Source of the DNA: Nemertoderma westbladi | Lineage: Eukaryota > Xenacoelomorpha > Nemertodermatida > Nemertodermatidae | NCBI GenBank assembly: GCA_032718475.1 | Contig: JAUCBJ010004894.1 | Span: 1 to 29,342 of the forward strand | DNA length: 29,342 nucleotides | Direction of reading: 5' to 3' | Shown here: piece after piece, positions 27,315 through 29,342 of the stretch | Position numbering within the stretch: the stretch's first letter is position 1 | Layout: each line of letters starts with the position of its first letter | Made by a program: the position numbers and the translations under genes | Notes under the pieces: generated by a model | Databases searched by the model: none | The model's input: the letters and a program-made list of their open reading frames with translations, nothing else | What the model was told of the DNA's origin: nothing

Positions 27315-27329
27315 GGGGGGGGGGGGGAG
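27315..27329 (+). promoter_or_regulatory. Polypurine tract of element B
   Basis: Thirteen Gs and AG directly precede the 3' LTR. A has seven Gs and AG at the same place. Confidence 0.83.
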
Positions 27330-27926
27330 TGTAAGAGGAAACCATTTCCCTGCACTACCCAGCGGAAAATGGGGAAAGTGGCTTTTTACCAATTATAGTT
27401 GGCCGGGTGACATTGGCGATATAATGTCACCTAATAACCAACGGCAATACACATTGCCAGCCACAAGCAGAGATAATAGGCTACAAGCCATCTCAGGGGC
27501 ACAAAGGGAACAAGGAGTGCCAAACGAAGGGAGAATAGGTTAGCCAATGATGGGGCAGAACACCATCTGATTGGGGTGCATTCATTAGCCAGGCCACGTA
27601 ACAGTAGGAATATTCCATGTGTGTTAGTAATATAACCGTTGCATTTATTACCTATAGTTCAGTTGGTTTGTGTAGAGCTGTGGAAACAAGACGGTTTTAA
27701 CCGTCGTCGTCATTAACCGTGCTATTATTATATTCTGATTGTGCTATTATTGTATTCTGACATTACTAACAACTGCCACTAAAACTCAGTTATTCAACCG
27801 GCCTTCGGCCTTTCAAACTCAGATACCATCAGCCTTTCAGCAGCCTACGGACGCGGTGACGCGTATAACCCAAAAGCAAACACACACCGGTCGGGATTCC
27901 CTCGCCAACTCGGGGATCCCGCCACA
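27330..27926 (+). repeat. 3' LTR of element B
   Basis: The LTR is 597 bp, from TGTAAGAGG to GATCCCGCCACA, and complete. The last 50 bp (from 27877) have no counterpart in the truncated 5' LTR. The ending GGGATCC...CCGCCACA is like the ending of the A LTR (CCTGGATCCCGTCACA), supporting a common family. Confidence 0.9.
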
Positions 27927-27931
27927 TTGTT

Positions 27932-28266
27932 AGACGAACGAACGTTAGTGAGTGAGTGAGTGAAAATAAAGCCACGAGGATCAGAACACTGTAAAGTACT
28001 TTGCAACAAGTATGTATGTAGTTTTATTCCAAAATTTTAACATTACGAAATGATTGTATATATATTATAAGTGATAGAAACTGCACAAATTAAATTAGTT
28101 GCTGTACAAATAAATGTAAAAATGACATAAATTATGTTATAAATAAGTTAGCTTATATTTATGGTGGCGTTTGGAGCCATGTTATAATAATATAGCTAGG
28201 CCCTACTGGTTATTAATAGCTATACCCCGCCTACCGGTAGGTAATGCAGAAGGCCTATCTGGCTGT
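27932..28266. other. Intron sequence without recognised gene
   Basis: This AT-rich stretch has a short (GTGA)n at about 27950-27962 and GCCTACCGGTAGG, a small palindrome, at about 28229-28241. I see nothing else. Confidence 0.4.
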
Positions 28267-28418
28267 TAGGCAAATTTCCACCTATTGTTTACGTGGTATC
28301 CAATGACGGCGTAGGCAAATTTCCACCTATTGTTTACGTGGTATCCAAAGACGGCGTTAAGTAATGAGCCCTTGGTGGACATTACTTAACGCCGTCCTGT
28401 GTTACCACGTAAACAATA
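28267..28418. repeat. Tandem 45-bp repeat with 39-bp foldback
   Basis: Two adjacent 45-bp copies (28267-28311 and 28312-28356: TAGGCAAATTTCCACCTATT...GACGGCG) are followed by an inverted copy. Arms 28328-28366 and 28380-28418 pair except for six central bases, with a 13-nt loop. This is probably the remains of a foldback DNA element with duplicated ends. Confidence 0.75.
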
Positions 28419-28559
28419 ACACCAAATACAATACTAAATGTACAAGCCAATACAATGCTGTAATGTAATCTAAAGTTGTAAAGTGCTAAATAACAACTCG
28501 CTGTTAATACTAACGGCGTTGAGTAATGTTACAATTTTGGGATAAAAACAATAAAAACA

Positions 28560-28860
28560 TTCGAATTTGGTTGGGAGATAGCTGAGATATGGGCATTCGA
28601 ATGTTGCATGTATTTGCTTCCCCTGCAGGCCATTTATTCTATTTGATAAATGTACCATATTCTAGAACATTTTGTTTATTCCATACGTAGCTGGGCAACA
28701 ATGCAATACCTCTTTAATTATACTATTACGGAGCTATTCATAAATAAACAAAATGTTCTAGAATATGGTATTTTTATTTAATAGAATAAAATAGCCTCAT
28801 GCAGATGCAAAACCTTGGAACTTTTGTACGCTCATATCTCAGCTAGTTTTCAACAAAATT
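28560..28860. mobile_element. Foldback/MITE-like element with long inverted arms
   Basis: A perfect 27-bp inverted repeat lies at 28654-28680 / 28743-28769 (ACCATATTCTAGAACATTTT...). The similarity extends outward on both sides, for example TAGCTGAGATATG at 28579-28591 and its inverse at 28833-28845, so the arms are about 110-120 bp with a centre of 62 bp. No reading frame is present. Confidence 0.75.
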
Positions 28861-28921
28861 CAGATTATGTTACATATTTGGAATCCTCACATGGCCAGCT
28901 ATCCATCAGTCCCAACAAATC

Positions 28922-29025
28922 ACTATAAGGTTGAAGAATAACTGGAGTGTAACTGGTGAAATATCACCGGAGACACCTTTTTTAACCTTTTGTACCTACG
29001 ACACTATATTCCAGGACATGGTGTA
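28922..29025 (-). repeat. Interspersed repeat copy, inverted relative to 17877-18125
   Basis: This is a shorter copy of the repeat at 17877, without the middle 145 bp or so. The pair flanks LTR element B in one intron. It ends 64 bp from the splice donor of the upstream exon. Confidence 0.7.
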
Positions 29026-29088
29026 GATAGTTAATTAGTTAGATTATTCATTATTAACCATATAAATTACTAATTTTCCGAAACAAAC

Positions 29089-29175
29089 CTGATGTCCACT
29101 TTCCGGTAATCATGGGCGATCGAAGCGAGGAATTAAACACATCATTAATAGTTAGTCGAGTTGGTTCTTTTGGCA
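29089..29175 (-). CDS. DPP4-family protein, exon 1 of those seen
   Basis: This exon of 87 bp has acceptor TTCGTTTTCAG before 29175 and donor GTTTGTTT after 29089. It enters with two bases of a codon and leaves in phase 1. It encodes PKEPTRLTINDVFNSSLRSP and MITGKWTS, fitting the conserved start of the DPP4 propeller ('K-YTLTDYLKNTYRLKLYSLRW'). Splicing to 17003 gives ...KWTS-D-NKYVYV in frame, as in the family. Earlier exons, with the cytoplasmic tail and signal anchor, would lie right of the window. The donor GTTTGT is weak, so the exact end is slightly less sure. Confidence 0.85.
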
Positions 29176-29342
29176 CTGAAAACGAAAGTAAATTAAAATG
29201 ATAAGTATGTAATTCAATTCAATTCAATTGCTTATTTCTTTCAGAGCCTGTTCATATAATATTACAATAATTGCACATATGTGGGGTTTGATATGCTATA
29301 ATATAATAGCATATACGATTTGGGGATTCAGTAATTGTAAGT

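Larger units (their letters stand above)
18249..27926 (+). mobile_element. LTR retrotransposon B, BEL/Pao-like, degenerate, with nested LINEs
   Basis: It is bounded by related LTRs and the 5-bp duplication TTGTT (18244-18248 and 27927-27931). The 5' LTR has lost its last 50 bp together with leader and Gag start. The LTRs differ at roughly a dozen substitutions plus small indels, so it is older than A. The interior keeps Gag N-terminus, Gag core, zinc knuckles, protease, Pol C-terminus and an exonuclease-like third frame, all broken. RT, RNase H and integrase are absent. An RTE LINE (23725-26141) and a second RTE fragment interrupt it. Confidence 0.88.

Overview
The window is eukaryotic, animal genomic DNA. 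The background is AT-rich, introns are spliced GT-AG, and repeats are dense: BEL/Pao-type LTR elements, RTE-like and CR1-like LINEs, tRNA-like SINEs, foldback/MITE-like elements and large minisatellites. BEL/Pao elements together with these LINE types suggest an invertebrate metazoan, probably aquatic. I cannot resolve the lineage further.

The only host gene I can support lies on the minus strand. Eight exons with consistent phases (29175-29089, 17003-16906, 16829-16770, 16704-16598, 15681-15461, 15159-14990, 12350-12120, 12031 to about 11879) encode part of the beta-propeller of a dipeptidyl-peptidase-IV-family (S9B) protein. The first and last exons of the gene, including the hydrolase domain, are outside the window. 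The Glu-Glu substrate-anchoring motif expected after 'DW-Y' is not seen at the exon 5/6 junction. One intron of about 12 kb holds a whole LTR element with a LINE nested in it. A 2.6-kb intron holds two minisatellites (39-bp and 21-bp units).

Layout: 1-738 foldback material bounded by poly-G and poly-C; 739-1789 AT-rich with a 13-bp tandem repeat and a MITE-like element; 1790-3552 5'-truncated CR1/L2-like LINE ending in a long (ATCT)n tract; 3554-4832 a 44-bp minisatellite; 4833-11456 LTR element A (541-bp LTRs with 3 differences, TSD TGAAT), inserted inside that minisatellite; 11457-17510 host exons, minisatellites, SINEs and an RTE fragment; 18249-27926 LTR element B (TSD TTGTT), older and damaged, carrying an RTE insertion with a 13-bp TSD at 23725-26141 and a second RTE fragment; 27932-29342 foldback elements and the most upstream exon.

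A and B are related, non-autonomous BEL/Pao-like elements. Both have a coiled-coil Gag-like N-terminal region, a poly-G tract followed by an Asn-rich stretch, and zinc knuckles. Both also share a hairpin at the end of the coding part and a perfect 11-bp stem-loop directly before the polypurine tract. Neither has reverse transcriptase, RNase H or integrase. B keeps a BEL-type Gag core, an aspartic protease and the extreme C-terminus of Pol. It also carries a broken third reading frame (26183-26563) that resembles a DEDD-type 3'-5' exonuclease, the most interesting candidate here.
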